Shown here in pieces: positions 27,032 to 35,092 of a stretch of DNA of 64,000 nucleotides. Position numbers and translations under genes: made by a program. The notes beneath the pieces were generated by a model. The model was given only the letters and a program-made list of their open reading frames with translations, ran no database searches and had not been told where the DNA came from. Position 1 is the stretch's first letter, and each line of letters starts with the position of its first letter. The stretch is from Methanoculleus chikugoensis (GTDB lineage: Archaea > Halobacteriota > Methanomicrobia > Methanomicrobiales > Methanoculleaceae): assembly GCF_019669965.1 (NCBI RefSeq), contig NZ_AP019781.1, positions 2,233,092 through 2,297,091 of the forward strand. The letters are read 5' to 3'.

Positions 27032-28033
27032 ATGGGCGTTGCTATCCGAGATATCCTGGCAGACAGTAAGGAGGCGTTGACGTGGGACGATCTATCGGGC
27101 ATCGCCGCATTGGACGCCCATAACGCGCTCTATCAGTTCCTCTCCATCATCCGGCAGCCGGACGGCACTCCGCTGATGAACGGTGCGGGCCGGGTCACCT
27201 CGCACCTCTCCGGCATCCTCTTCCGGACGGTGAACTTCCTCGAAAAGGGGATCCGCCCGGTCTTTGTCTTCGACGGGAAGCCCCCGGAGTTCAAGCAGGA
27301 GACGATCGACGAGCGGCGCGAACTCCGCGCCAGGGCCGACGATGCCTGGAAGACGGCACTCAGGGAGGGCGACATGGAGGAGGCCTACAAGCAGGCGAGC
27401 GCTTCCACCCGCATCGACAGCCACACCATCGCGTCGTCCCGCGAACTCCTCGACCTGCTCGGCATCCCCTGGGTGCAGGCGCCAAGCGAGGGCGAAGCGC
27501 AGGCGGCGTATATGGCGCGGCAGGGGAAGGTCACCTACGCGGTCTCCCAGGACTACGACTCGCTCCTCTTCGGCTCCCCGGTGCTGGTGCGAAACCTCAC
27601 CGTCAGCGGCCGACGAAAGATGCGGGGGCGGACGATCGCCGTGAACCCCGAGCGGATCGTCCTCTCCTCCCTCCTCGACCGCCTCGGCGTCACGAGAGAG
27701 CAACTGGTCGAGATCGGTATCCTGGTGGGCACCGACTTCAACCCCGGAATCCGGGGCGTCGGCGGAAAGACCGCCCTGAAGATCGTTCAAAAAGGCGGGT
27801 TCGAGGAGGCGATCGCCGAGAAGCAGCCCGAGTTCGATCCCGCTCCCGTCCGGGACTTCTTCCTCGACCCGCCGGTCACCGACGACTATACCCTCGAATG
27901 GAGGCCGCCGGACGTCGACGGGGTTATCGAGATGCTCTCCGGCCGCTACGACTTCTCCGAGGAACGGGTCAGCGCCGCTCTCGCCAAGGTCTCGGTGAAG
28001 GCGACGCAGAAGACGCTCGATGCCTGGTTCTGA
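27032..28033 (+). CDS. fen: Flap endonuclease 1
   Basis: A structure-specific 5' nuclease that removes flaps during Okazaki-fragment processing and repair. N-terminal metal ligands are in [14 protein letters not shown] and [13 protein letters not shown]. The internal region has [12 protein letters not shown] and [10 protein letters not shown], and the helix-hairpin-helix is in [19 protein letters not shown]. The C-terminus TQKTLDAWF is a PCNA-binding PIP box. At 333 aa the protein is complete. Confidence 0.97.
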   Translation: MGVAIRDILADSKEALTWDDLSGIAALDAHNALYQFLSIIRQPDGTPLMNGAGRVTSHLSGILFRTVNFLEKGIRPVFVFDGKPPEFKQETIDERRELRARADDAWKTALREGDMEEAYKQASASTRIDSHTIASSRELLDLLGIPWVQAPSEGEAQAAYMARQGKVTYAVSQDYDSLLFGSPVLVRNLTVSGRRKMRGRTIAVNPERIVLSSLLDRLGVTREQLVEIGILVGTDFNPGIRGVGGKTALKIVQKGGFEEAIAEKQPEFDPAPVRDFFLDPPVTDDYTLEWRPPDVDGVIEMLSGRYDFSEERVSAALAKVSVKATQKTLDAWF

Positions 28034-28036
28034 CAC

Positions 28037-28398
28037 GCCCGATACGCCACCCTCCCGGCTAATGTCTCAAAACGGCGCCGAATCCCGGAAAGCGACCCTC
28101 TCTTTTCCATAATGGCGCATCGGGAGACGACGCAATAGATATATGCCAGAACGACCAAGTAAGCCAATTGATAAAGAACTCCCAGGCCTTCAAGACAGGA
28201 TGGGGAGTGCAGGGACCGAAAGCGGACAGGCACAATCTCTGATTACCGTTCAGTCTCCCAGACTATTATCGACCTTTCGTTCTCCCGGTTCATCCGGGTT
28301 CTTCCCGGAACCAACTCCCTTCCGTCACCCAGCGTCGCCCTATAACCACGGTGGCCCTGCCGGACCGCCGTTAAACGATACCCTAACAGGTGATTGAT
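28037..28398. other. 362-base leader region upstream of the DUF2193 gene
   Basis: No supported gene. Two TATA-like boxes exist: AGATATATG at about 28135-28143 and CCTATAACC at about 28339-28347. The latter would give a leader of about 30 bases. If the former is used, the leader would be about 235 bases and could fold: AGTC-TCCCA-GACT (28252-28264), and GGTT...AACC enclosing CCGGG-TTCTT-CCCGG (28287-28312). An 84-codon frame from 28143 has no family support and starts on the TATA box itself. Confidence 0.4.
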
Positions 28399-29898
28399 AT
28401 GAAAGAACTCTACGAGAAGATGATAAACGAGGCCATGGCCGCCCAGCGGGCGGACGTGGACACGGTAAAGGCGAAACGCGGCCAGAAGTTCGTCATCGAG
28501 GACACGAAACCCTACGTCGACGTGGCGAAGAAGATGACGGCGATCGGGGACCAGAGCCAGGCGGTCATCGACCTCCATAAAAACTCGGTGGTCTCGCATT
28601 ACGAGATCCTGAAAGGCCTTACAACGACCGTCCGCCCAGAAGACGACCCGTTCGTCGAGCACTACCAGACACCCGTGGTGCTCGAAGTCCTGAAGGATCA
28701 GGACGAGGCGTTTGCAAAGAGCGTCGATATCTTCGTCCAGGCGATCGCGGATGAGGAGGCCCTGATCGGCCTTGAGGCGGTGCGGCACTACGGCGGGTTC
28801 TACGGTCCTACCTGCGTCGTCGACTTTGCATTGATCCCCGGGAGCACGAGCAATGTGGTGAACCGGGTGCTTCTGAAGACCGATATCCCGGACGATCACA
28901 AGCGGGCGATCCTCGCCGCCAAATCATGGGGCATGAACACCTCCTACGGCTTTGGAGAACACTTCTCCCACGCCCTCGAGGCAGGAGCCACCACCGCCGA
29001 GGCAACGAAGAAAGAGATCGCGACCATGCAGAAACTCTACCTCGAGCCGGTCAACGCCCAGGCGGAGCTGATGGACGATGCCGGGATGACCTCCTTTGAC
29101 CAGCGGAAGTACATGAGCGAGTACCGGCGGCGGATGGAGGCGACCATCAAGGCGGCGATGGATGACGGTGTCCACTACGGCAACATCCTGACCATCCCCG
29201 CCTATAGCGTCGGCGACGTCGCGCACCACATCGCGCAGACGACCTTCAACATGTGCAAGGACGACGTCGTCATGGCGACGATCGAGGCGGTCACCGACGT
29301 GATGGAGTCCTCGCTCCGGAACTCGCTCGACTCCTACAAGAGTTACTGGGACGTCCTCTCGGTCGCGACCGGGTCGTCTGCCGCCGCAACCGAGTATCTC
29401 CTCCAGCTCGACGGGTTCAACGCACCCATGATCGTCGACCTGCTCACGAAGCGGTTCCACAACTACGTCCAGCTCTACCCGTCCCGGGGCGCGGCGGCGG
29501 AACTCCATAACTGCGACTTCATGGACATGATCTACCGCGGGTGGAAGATCCTCGACAAGGCAGAGCGGATGCGGAACGGCTCCGGTGAGGAACTGGTCCC
29601 CATGGTCGGCAAGTACCCCGTCGACCTCTCGCCCATCAGCAAGAACGAGGTGCTGATGAACCCGCAACGGTACGTCTACGCGGCCTGTGCCATAACCGTC
29701 CGGTTCGCCGCCCTGATGAGCCTTGCCGACTACCCGTGCCTCCTGACGAGCGAGCCGGTGACCGCGACGATGATGACGAACATCATCGCTCTCGAGAAGG
29801 AGACGGCGGCCGCCCCGGTGCGGGCCTGCAAGAACTGTGCCTCGGCGTGCCTGATCGACATGCGGCACCAGTACTGCCAGTGGAAAGAGGCGGTATAG
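28399..29898 (+). CDS. Methanogen protein of the DUF2193 type
   Basis: A 499-aa cytoplasmic protein that I match from memory to DUF2193, an uncharacterised methanogen-restricted family. It is mostly helical, with the stretches GGFYGPTCVVDFALIPGS, YGFGEHFSHALEAGATTAEA and LYPSRGAAAELHNCDFMDM. It ends in a cysteine cluster ACKNCASACLIDMRHQYCQW (C-x2-C-x3-C-x8-C) that could hold metal or an Fe-S cluster. The ATG at 28399 follows AGGTGAT; an in-frame GTG is at 28390. Only 11 bases separate it from the DUF2180 gene, so the two probably act together. Confidence 0.8.
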   Translation: MKELYEKMINEAMAAQRADVDTVKAKRGQKFVIEDTKPYVDVAKKMTAIGDQSQAVIDLHKNSVVSHYEILKGLTTTVRPEDDPFVEHYQTPVVLEVLKDQDEAFAKSVDIFVQAIADEEALIGLEAVRHYGGFYGPTCVVDFALIPGSTSNVVNRVLLKTDIPDDHKRAILAAKSWGMNTSYGFGEHFSHALEAGATTAEATKKEIATMQKLYLEPVNAQAELMDDAGMTSFDQRKYMSEYRRRMEATIKAAMDDGVHYGNILTIPAYSVGDVAHHIAQTTFNMCKDDVVMATIEAVTDVMESSLRNSLDSYKSYWDVLSVATGSSAAATEYLLQLDGFNAPMIVDLLTKRFHNYVQLYPSRGAAAELHNCDFMDMIYRGWKILDKAERMRNGSGEELVPMVGKYPVDLSPISKNEVLMNPQRYVYAACAITVRFAALMSLADYPCLLTSEPVTATMMTNIIALEKETAAAPVRACKNCASACLIDMRHQYCQWKEAV

Positions 29899-29909
29899 AG
29901 GGAGCGGTC

Positions 29910-30119
29910 ATGAAGTGCTACTACTGCGCCCTTGAGGGAAAGGATAGCGAGGCGGTGGCAATCTGCATTGTCTGCGGGATGGGGCTCTGCATGGAGCATG
30001 CCATCCGGAAGGATGTCGACGTCTGGGAGGGCGGCTACCCGCTCCCCAGCAAACGGGTGAAGACACCGCTGCCGCGGATCCTCTGCCCCGCATGCTACAA
30101 TGCCCTGTATGCGGAGTAA
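29910..30119 (+). CDS. Small zinc-finger-like protein of the DUF2180 type
   Basis: A 69-aa protein matching the DUF2180 pattern: MKCYYCALEGKDSEAVAIC, IVCGMGLCMEHAIR, WEGGYPLPSKR, and CPACYNALY. Cysteine pairs at both ends and a middle CxxCxxxxCxxxH arrangement imply one or two bound zinc ions. No function is established. The start at 29910 follows GAGGGAG just after the DUF2193 stop; longer upstream frames overlap that gene and are not real. Confidence 0.85.
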   Translation: MKCYYCALEGKDSEAVAICIVCGMGLCMEHAIRKDVDVWEGGYPLPSKRVKTPLPRILCPACYNALYAE

Positions 30120-30130
30120 GAGCACTCTCA

Positions 30131-30146
30131 AGCCCTTTTTTGGGCT
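30131..30146 (+). terminator. Hairpin with T-run after DUF2180
   Basis: AGCCC-TTTTTT-GGGCT forms a short stem with the T-run in its loop, 11 bases after the DUF2180 stop. Archaeal termination uses T-runs, so this is a plausible end for the DUF2193-DUF2180 transcript. Confidence 0.45.
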
Positions 30147-30188
30147 GATGTCCATTAAAAAGGAGTACCTTGTATATCTGGTGTAATC

Positions 30189-30932
30189 ATGACCACATCT
30201 CTTGGAAAACGATGCGTCGCCGAAGCCGTCGGGACATTTATCCTCGTCTTCTTCGGTGCCGGCGCCGCGGTCGTCACGCTGATGCTCGCCGCGGGAACGA
30301 CCCCGGCGACCCCGTTCAACATAGGGATCGGGGCGCTCGGGGGGCTCGGCGACTGGCTCGCCATAGGACTCGCCTTCGGTATCGCCATCGCCGGGTCGAT
30401 CTACGCGTTCGGGAAGATATCGGGCTGCCACATCAACCCAGCGGTGACGATAGCCCTCTTCGCGACCCGCCGGCTCCCCGGCCGGGACGTCGTCCCGTAC
30501 ATCGCCGCACAACTCGTCGGCGCGGCCGCCGCGAGCCTGCTCTTTGCCTGGGCGGTCGGCCCGGACGCCGTCACGATCGGGGGACTCGGGGCAACAACGC
30601 CCTTCCCCGGCATCGGCTACCTGCAGGCGATCGTGATCGAGGCGGTCGGGACGTTTCTTTTGATGCTCGTCATCATGGGCGTCGCCGTCGACGAACGGGC
30701 CACGCCAGGCTTTGCCGGGCTTCTGGTGGGTCTCGCGGTCGCGGGGATCATCACGACGATCGGGAACCTGACCGGCGCATCACTGAACCCCGCCCGTACG
30801 TTCGGGCCCTACCTCGGGGACTGGCTGCTTGCCGGCCAGAGCCTCTGGGAGTTCTTCCCGATCTACATCATCGGGCCCATCGTCGGTGCGCTGCTCGCCG
30901 CGTTCCTCTACGACTATCTCTGCGGCGAATGA
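30189..30932 (+). CDS. aqpM: Aquaporin/MIP channel (AqpM type)
   Basis: A six-helix water or small-solute channel of the MIP family. Both NPA boxes are intact (CHINPAVTIAL and SLNPARTFGP), the latter with the selectivity-filter arginine. The 247-aa length and the extended loop after the first helix (LAAGTTPATPFNIGIGALGG) resemble the methanogen AqpM, which passes water and probably H2S or CO2. ATTAAAAAG near 30151 is a possible TATA element. Confidence 0.93.
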   Translation: MTTSLGKRCVAEAVGTFILVFFGAGAAVVTLMLAAGTTPATPFNIGIGALGGLGDWLAIGLAFGIAIAGSIYAFGKISGCHINPAVTIALFATRRLPGRDVVPYIAAQLVGAAAASLLFAWAVGPDAVTIGGLGATTPFPGIGYLQAIVIEAVGTFLLMLVIMGVAVDERATPGFAGLLVGLAVAGIITTIGNLTGASLNPARTFGPYLGDWLLAGQSLWEFFPIYIIGPIVGALLAAFLYDYLCGE

Positions 30933-31287
30933 TGCAACCCTACCTCTCTTTTTGGAGCGGCTAAACATTCCGGCCGACCGGCGGCCATCAGAAGAACGGT
31001 GAACCGGAGCGGATCCGGTTCGCCCAAGTTTACCCCGAACGCCCGTTTGATGAACAGGCTCGCGGGAACCCTCAGCGTGGAGCGAAGAGCGGCATACCGA
31101 TGCTCCCACCCGGATCGACATCCGGAGATCCGCGCTTTCCCGGCACGGGCATCGCAGGATGCGCAGCCGTGACCGGGGTGTTCACATCTACCCTCGGCTC
31201 CTCCTTCCCCTGCACGATACTTATAGATTTCGGGTGAACGGCGTGCCGTGCCCCACTCGGGCCCGCCGGGGATCGGGGGGACAGCCC
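30933..31287. other. 355-base region between convergent genes
   Basis: No gene is supported. A T-run near 30947-30955 can end the aquaporin transcript. GAACCGGA-GCGGA-TCCGGTTC (31001-31021) is a perfect 8-bp stem-loop. A plus-strand TATA-like CTTATAGAT at about 31210-31218 would start a transcript near 31243, antisense to the end of the TPP-enzyme gene; whether it is used is unknown. Confidence 0.45.
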
Positions 31288-32877
31288 CTACCCGAACCGC
31301 ACCGGATCGGTCTCGATATCGATGACGACGGGCTTGTTCATCCGCACCGCCCGGAGGACGGCGTCTGCGAGATCCTGCGGCCGGGCCACCCGTATCCCGG
31401 CGCCGCCGCAGGCCTCCGCATACGCCGCGAAGTCGGGATTCGTGAGTTCGACGCCGTAGGGCGGATAATTCGCCTCACGCTGCTCCTCCCGGATCATCGC
31501 AAGCTGGTGGTTGTTCAGGACAGCCACGACGACGGGAAGGTCGTACCTGACCGCCGTGACGAAGTCGGCCATGACCATGGAGAACCCTCCGTCCCCGGTG
31601 ATGCAGACGACGGTCGCATCGGGGTAGGCCAGTTTCGCCGCAATCGCCCCGGGGAGCCCGAACCCCATCGTCCCGAGGTAGCCCGACATCGCGAACCGCT
31701 GCCGCTTCATCCGGAAGTTCCTCCCGAACCACCACTGGTTCTCCCCGACGTCGAGGGAGATGACCGCGTCCTCCGGAAGGGTCTCGGAGAGAACTTTCAT
31801 GATGTAGGGCGGGCGGATCGGGACAGCCTTCGGGTCGGCCTCCCGGTCGAGGTGGCGAAACCACTCCCGTTTTTGCTCCGCGAGCCACGCCCGGGCCCCC
31901 GTATCCTCCCGCGGCCGGACCCGCTCCCGGATCATCGGTACGGCAACCGCGCAGTCGCCGAAGACCCCTGCCGCGAGCGGATGCTTGCCGAGCTGGAGCG
32001 GATCGATATCGATATGGACGGCCCGCTTCTCATTGGGGATCCCGGTGAAGTCGGAGAAACTCGCCCCGCAGGCGATCACGAGGTCGGACTGTGCAATAAG
32101 CGTGCGGGCGTGCGGCGTCCCGAGCGGGCCGTGCACCCCGGCGACCCACTCGTTCTCGTCGGGGAGGATGCCCTTCGCCCTGAAGGTGGTGACGACAGGC
32201 GCCCGGATCGTCTCTGCAAGCTCGAGGACTGCTCCCGCCGCACGCATGGCGCCGAACCCCGCGAGGATGACCGGCCGGGCGGCGCCGTCGATCGCCTCCG
32301 CCGCCGCACGGACGGCCTCGTCGGTCGGGGCCGCCGTGACCGATGCAAGACAGGTCTCGCGTTCGCAGTAGGCGGGTTCGAGCGACTCTCTCTGGATATC
32401 GTTCGGGAGAGAGAGCTGGGCGACGCCGCGGCCGACGATCGCGTACCGGAGCGCCCGGGTCAGGAGTTTGACCGCCGTCGACGGGTCGGCGACGGTGTTG
32501 TTGAAGACCGCAATCGGACGGAAGAACGCATCCTGGTCGATCTCCTGGACGCCGCCGGGGCCGGCGTACTGCGCCTGCACCTGCCCGTTCAGGGAGAGCA
32601 CGCTCGCCCGATCCTCCTTCGCATCGTAGAGGCCGGTGGCGAGGTTCGTCGCCCCCGGCCCGGCGATGGTCAGGCAAACGGCGACCTTCCCCGTGAACTT
32701 GTTGTAGGCCGAGGCGGCGAGGGCCGCGGTCTGCTCGTGCCGGACGACGATATACCGTGCGTCCGGGTTCCTCCTGACCGCGTCCACGAGCGGGAGCGAC
32801 GATGAACCGGGGATACCGAAGTAGAGGGTGATCCCCCAGGCCGCGAGCTCCGCGACCAGCACGTCGGCCACGGTCAT
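31288..32877 (-). CDS. Thiamine-diphosphate enzyme, acetolactate synthase/pyruvate oxidase-like
   Basis: A 529-aa ThDP enzyme with the three-domain layout of the POX/AHAS family. The N-terminal domain has the catalytic glutamate in RHEQTAALAASAY and GPGATNLATGLYDA. A central Rossmann-like domain follows (LAGFGAMRAAGAV). The C-terminal ThDP-binding motif starts GDGGFSMVMADF and ends NN. The reaction (2-keto acid decarboxylation, carboligation or oxidation) cannot be fixed. It is not an obvious IlvB because no IlvN regulatory gene is adjacent; it follows a rubredoxin gene by 10 bases, pointing to a redox role. The ATG at 32877 is preceded by GAAGAGGGC. Confidence 0.8.
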   Translation of the reverse strand: MTVADVLVAELAAWGITLYFGIPGSSSLPLVDAVRRNPDARYIVVRHEQTAALAASAYNKFTGKVAVCLTIAGPGATNLATGLYDAKEDRASVLSLNGQVQAQYAGPGGVQEIDQDAFFRPIAVFNNTVADPSTAVKLLTRALRYAIVGRGVAQLSLPNDIQRESLEPAYCERETCLASVTAAPTDEAVRAAAEAIDGAARPVILAGFGAMRAAGAVLELAETIRAPVVTTFRAKGILPDENEWVAGVHGPLGTPHARTLIAQSDLVIACGASFSDFTGIPNEKRAVHIDIDPLQLGKHPLAAGVFGDCAVAVPMIRERVRPREDTGARAWLAEQKREWFRHLDREADPKAVPIRPPYIMKVLSETLPEDAVISLDVGENQWWFGRNFRMKRQRFAMSGYLGTMGFGLPGAIAAKLAYPDATVVCITGDGGFSMVMADFVTAVRYDLPVVVAVLNNHQLAMIREEQREANYPPYGVELTNPDFAAYAEACGGAGIRVARPQDLADAVLRAVRMNKPVVIDIETDPVRFG

Positions 32878-32887
32878 GGCGCCCTCT

Positions 32888-33085
32888 TCAGAGGTAGTCT
32901 TCGTCATTCGTCTCCACCTCCTCCTCGCCGGCCCGCACGAACGCCTCCTTTCCCGCACTGCAACGGGGGCACCGCCAGTCCCCGGGAAGATCCTCGAAGG
33001 GCGTTCCCGGCGGTATCCCGGTAGCCGGGTCTCCCGCCTCCTCAACATACTCGTAATCACAGACACTGCAGACCCATCGTGCCAT
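32888..33085 (-). CDS. Rubredoxin
   Basis: A 65-aa one-iron electron carrier. The two iron-binding knuckles are CSVCDYEYVEEAGDPATGIP (CxxC) and CPRCSAGKEAF (CxxC), with the family PGTPFEDLPGDW between them. A short acidic tail follows. An upstream minus-strand TATA box (about 33133-33145, ATTTTTATACG) fits a transcript beginning near 33115. The gene leads the unit with the ThDP enzyme. A second likely user of rubredoxin electrons, the F420H2-oxidase flavoprotein, is 2 kb away. Confidence 0.93.
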   Translation of the reverse strand: MARWVCSVCDYEYVEEAGDPATGIPPGTPFEDLPGDWRCPRCSAGKEAFVRAGEEEVETNDEDYL

Positions 33086-33178
33086 ATCATCCACGCTCCG
33101 AGAGTGACTCTCCGGGCCGTACCCAATCTCCACGTATAAAAATGCCTCGCCGGTCGGTGACCGGGTCGGGGGTTCCGG

Positions 33179-34135
33179 TCAGGGGGCCCCGGGCTCTCCC
33201 GTTGCAGGCGGACGGGGGGTCTCGTCGCCGGCCGCGGTTCCCCGGCGGTCTCCGTTGCCTTCCGTCACATTTTTCGCGAGTGCCGAGAGACCGAGCGTCG
33301 TCCCGAGGTTCATCGTATCGAGCACCGATGCGGGGACGAGGACGAGCGTCGCCTTCTCTTTGAGCCCTTCGTAGAGCATGTTCATCGCCCGGAGATGGAG
33401 CGCGGTCGGGTTGTCCTGGTAGGTTCTCGCCGCCTCCTCGAACTTCTTTGCGACCTGCAGTTCGGAGTCGCCGAGGATCACCCGGGCCTGCCGCTCCCGC
33501 TCCGCCTGTGCCTGCATGGACATCGCGTCCTGCAGTTCACGGGGAATCAGGATGTCGCGGATCTCAACAGAACTGACGTGGATACCCCACTGCTCGGTCC
33601 GGACGTCGATGATCCGCTGCAACTCCGCGTCCAGCCTCTCCCGGCCTTCGAGCATGTTTGCGAGATCGGACTTCCCGATCACCTCCCGGAGCGCCGTCTG
33701 CGCCGCCCAGCTGATGGCCGAACGGTAGTCCTCGACCTCCAGCGCCGCCCTCTCCGGGTCCCTCACGCGCCAGAAGAGGACGGCCTCGACATCGACCGGC
33801 ACGGTGTCCCGGGTGAGGGTCTTCTCCGCCCGAAACGACGTCGTGATCGTCCGAAGATCGATCCAGTAGGCCACCGTATCGATGAGCGGCACGATGGCAA
33901 AGACTCCCGGCCCCCTGAGACCCGAGAACCGGCCCAGGCGCAGCACGAGGGCTTTCTCCCACTGGTCGGCGATCTGCATCGAGGCGGCGGCGACCACCCC
34001 CGCGAGGACGACGGCGGCGGCAGCCCAGAGGAGAGGAGAGAGACCGGGAGTCGTGAGAGCGGCGTAGGCGATCAGCACTCCGAGGAGCGCGATCAGGAGA
34101 GCAATCGCATAACGAAGCGGGTTATTGCGGCTCAT
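33179..34135 (-). CDS. SPFH/band-7 (stomatin-like) membrane protein
   Basis: A 318-aa slipin/stomatin homologue. Two N-terminal membrane helices (about 8-27 and 33-52) precede the SPFH domain, with WEKALVLRLGRFSGLRGPGVF, RTITTSFRAEKTLTRDTVPVDV and SVEIRDILIPRELQDAMSMQAQAERERQAR. A coiled-coil and C-terminal oligomerisation region follow. Such proteins scaffold membrane microdomains; a NfeD-type partner is often adjacent but is absent here. The tail is Pro/Gly-rich and variable. Confidence 0.9.
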   Translation of the reverse strand: MSRNNPLRYAIALLIALLGVLIAYAALTTPGLSPLLWAAAAVVLAGVVAAASMQIADQWEKALVLRLGRFSGLRGPGVFAIVPLIDTVAYWIDLRTITTSFRAEKTLTRDTVPVDVEAVLFWRVRDPERAALEVEDYRSAISWAAQTALREVIGKSDLANMLEGRERLDAELQRIIDVRTEQWGIHVSSVEIRDILIPRELQDAMSMQAQAERERQARVILGDSELQVAKKFEEAARTYQDNPTALHLRAMNMLYEGLKEKATLVLVPASVLDTMNLGTTLGLSALAKNVTEGNGDRRGTAAGDETPRPPATGEPGAP

Positions 34136-34222
34136 AGGATGTTACCCGTGGTGTGCTGCATGCGCCAAGCATATAATAGTAGGTATACAACACCACCCAT
34201 ACTCGGGTAGCAGGAGACGACC
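34136..34222. promoter_or_regulatory. Divergent promoter with nested inverted repeats
   Basis: GCATATAATAG (34169-34179) can act as a TATA box for the SPFH gene on the minus strand and the endonuclease V gene on the plus strand. It is framed by two inverted pairs, TGGTGT/ACACCA (34149-34154 and 34190-34195) and TACCCG/CGGGTA (34143-34148 and 34204-34209), with nearly the same centre. A symmetric regulator site is inferred. Confidence 0.4.
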
Positions 34223-34933
34223 ATGGATATCAGAGAGACCCACCCCTTCGACCTGGCCCCAGCAGAGGCGATCCGCCTCCAGGAGAGGCTCCGAAAGCAG
34301 GTCCGGCCTTCCGGCGACGCAGGGAAGGTATCCCTCGTGGCCGGCGCCGATGCCTCCTACACGAAAGGCGACGACGTCATTCACGCGGTCGTCGTCGCCC
34401 TCAGGTACCCCGATCTCACCGTCGTCGAGCGGGTCTCCGCCGCCACCGTGACGACGTTTCCCTACATCCCCGGCCTCCTGACCTTCCGGGAAGGCCCCGC
34501 CCTCATCGAGGCGTTCCGGCGACTGCGTTCCGAGCCGGACGTGATCTTCTTCGACGGGCAGGGGATCGCCCATCCCCGGGGGCTTGGGATCGCAAGCCAC
34601 ATGGGTGTCCTCCTGGACCGCCCCACCGTCGGGGTCGCAAAGAGTCTCCTCGTCGGCACGGCGGCCGAGCCCGCGGTGGAGAGGGGTTCGACCGCCCCGA
34701 TGCTCCGCGACGGCGAGACGATCGGGATGGCGGTGCGGACGAAAGAGCGGGTGAAACCCGTCTACGTCTCCGTGGGCCACCGGATCGATCTTGTGCAGGC
34801 GGTCGACCTCGTCCTCTCGGCCGCACGGGGCTACCGGCTCCCGGAACCGACCCGGCAGGCCCACCTCTATGCAAACACCGTCCGGAGGGAGAGGGGCCGG
34901 GGCGAACGACAGACCAGCCTCCCCACCCGGTAA
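34223..34933 (+). CDS. nfi: Endonuclease V
   Basis: A deaminated-base repair nuclease that cuts one base 3' of inosine in DNA. Family features are the first catalytic aspartate in VAGADASYT, YIPGLLTFREGP, the DGQGIAHPRGLGIASH motif, and VGVAKSLLVG. The C-terminus has HRIDLVQAVDLVL and LPEPTRQAH. It starts at an ATG preceded by CAGGAG. At 236 aa the length is normal. Confidence 0.95.
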   Translation: MDIRETHPFDLAPAEAIRLQERLRKQVRPSGDAGKVSLVAGADASYTKGDDVIHAVVVALRYPDLTVVERVSAATVTTFPYIPGLLTFREGPALIEAFRRLRSEPDVIFFDGQGIAHPRGLGIASHMGVLLDRPTVGVAKSLLVGTAAEPAVERGSTAPMLRDGETIGMAVRTKERVKPVYVSVGHRIDLVQAVDLVLSAARGYRLPEPTRQAHLYANTVRRERGRGERQTSLPTR

Positions 34934-35092
34934 GGAAGACGAAACCGTTATCAGCGTTCGGGCTGAATAGGCGTTTACCGACCGGCACGGTGGAAAACCG
35001 CGGCCGGTTGCAGTCTATGGAGCGTGAAAAATGTCAGGAAGCCACTCACATACACGGTATTACTGCCCGAGTGCCTCCGCAGGAGGCAGCGC

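Noticed and set aside
28143-28397. 84-codon frame before the DUF2193 gene
   Set aside because: Its ATG is part of a TATA-like box, no ribosome-binding sequence precedes it, and the product is low-complexity without family resemblance.
31159-32805. 548-codon open frame antisense to the ThDP enzyme
   Set aside because: Composition bias only. The opposite strand carries the intact ThDP motifs.
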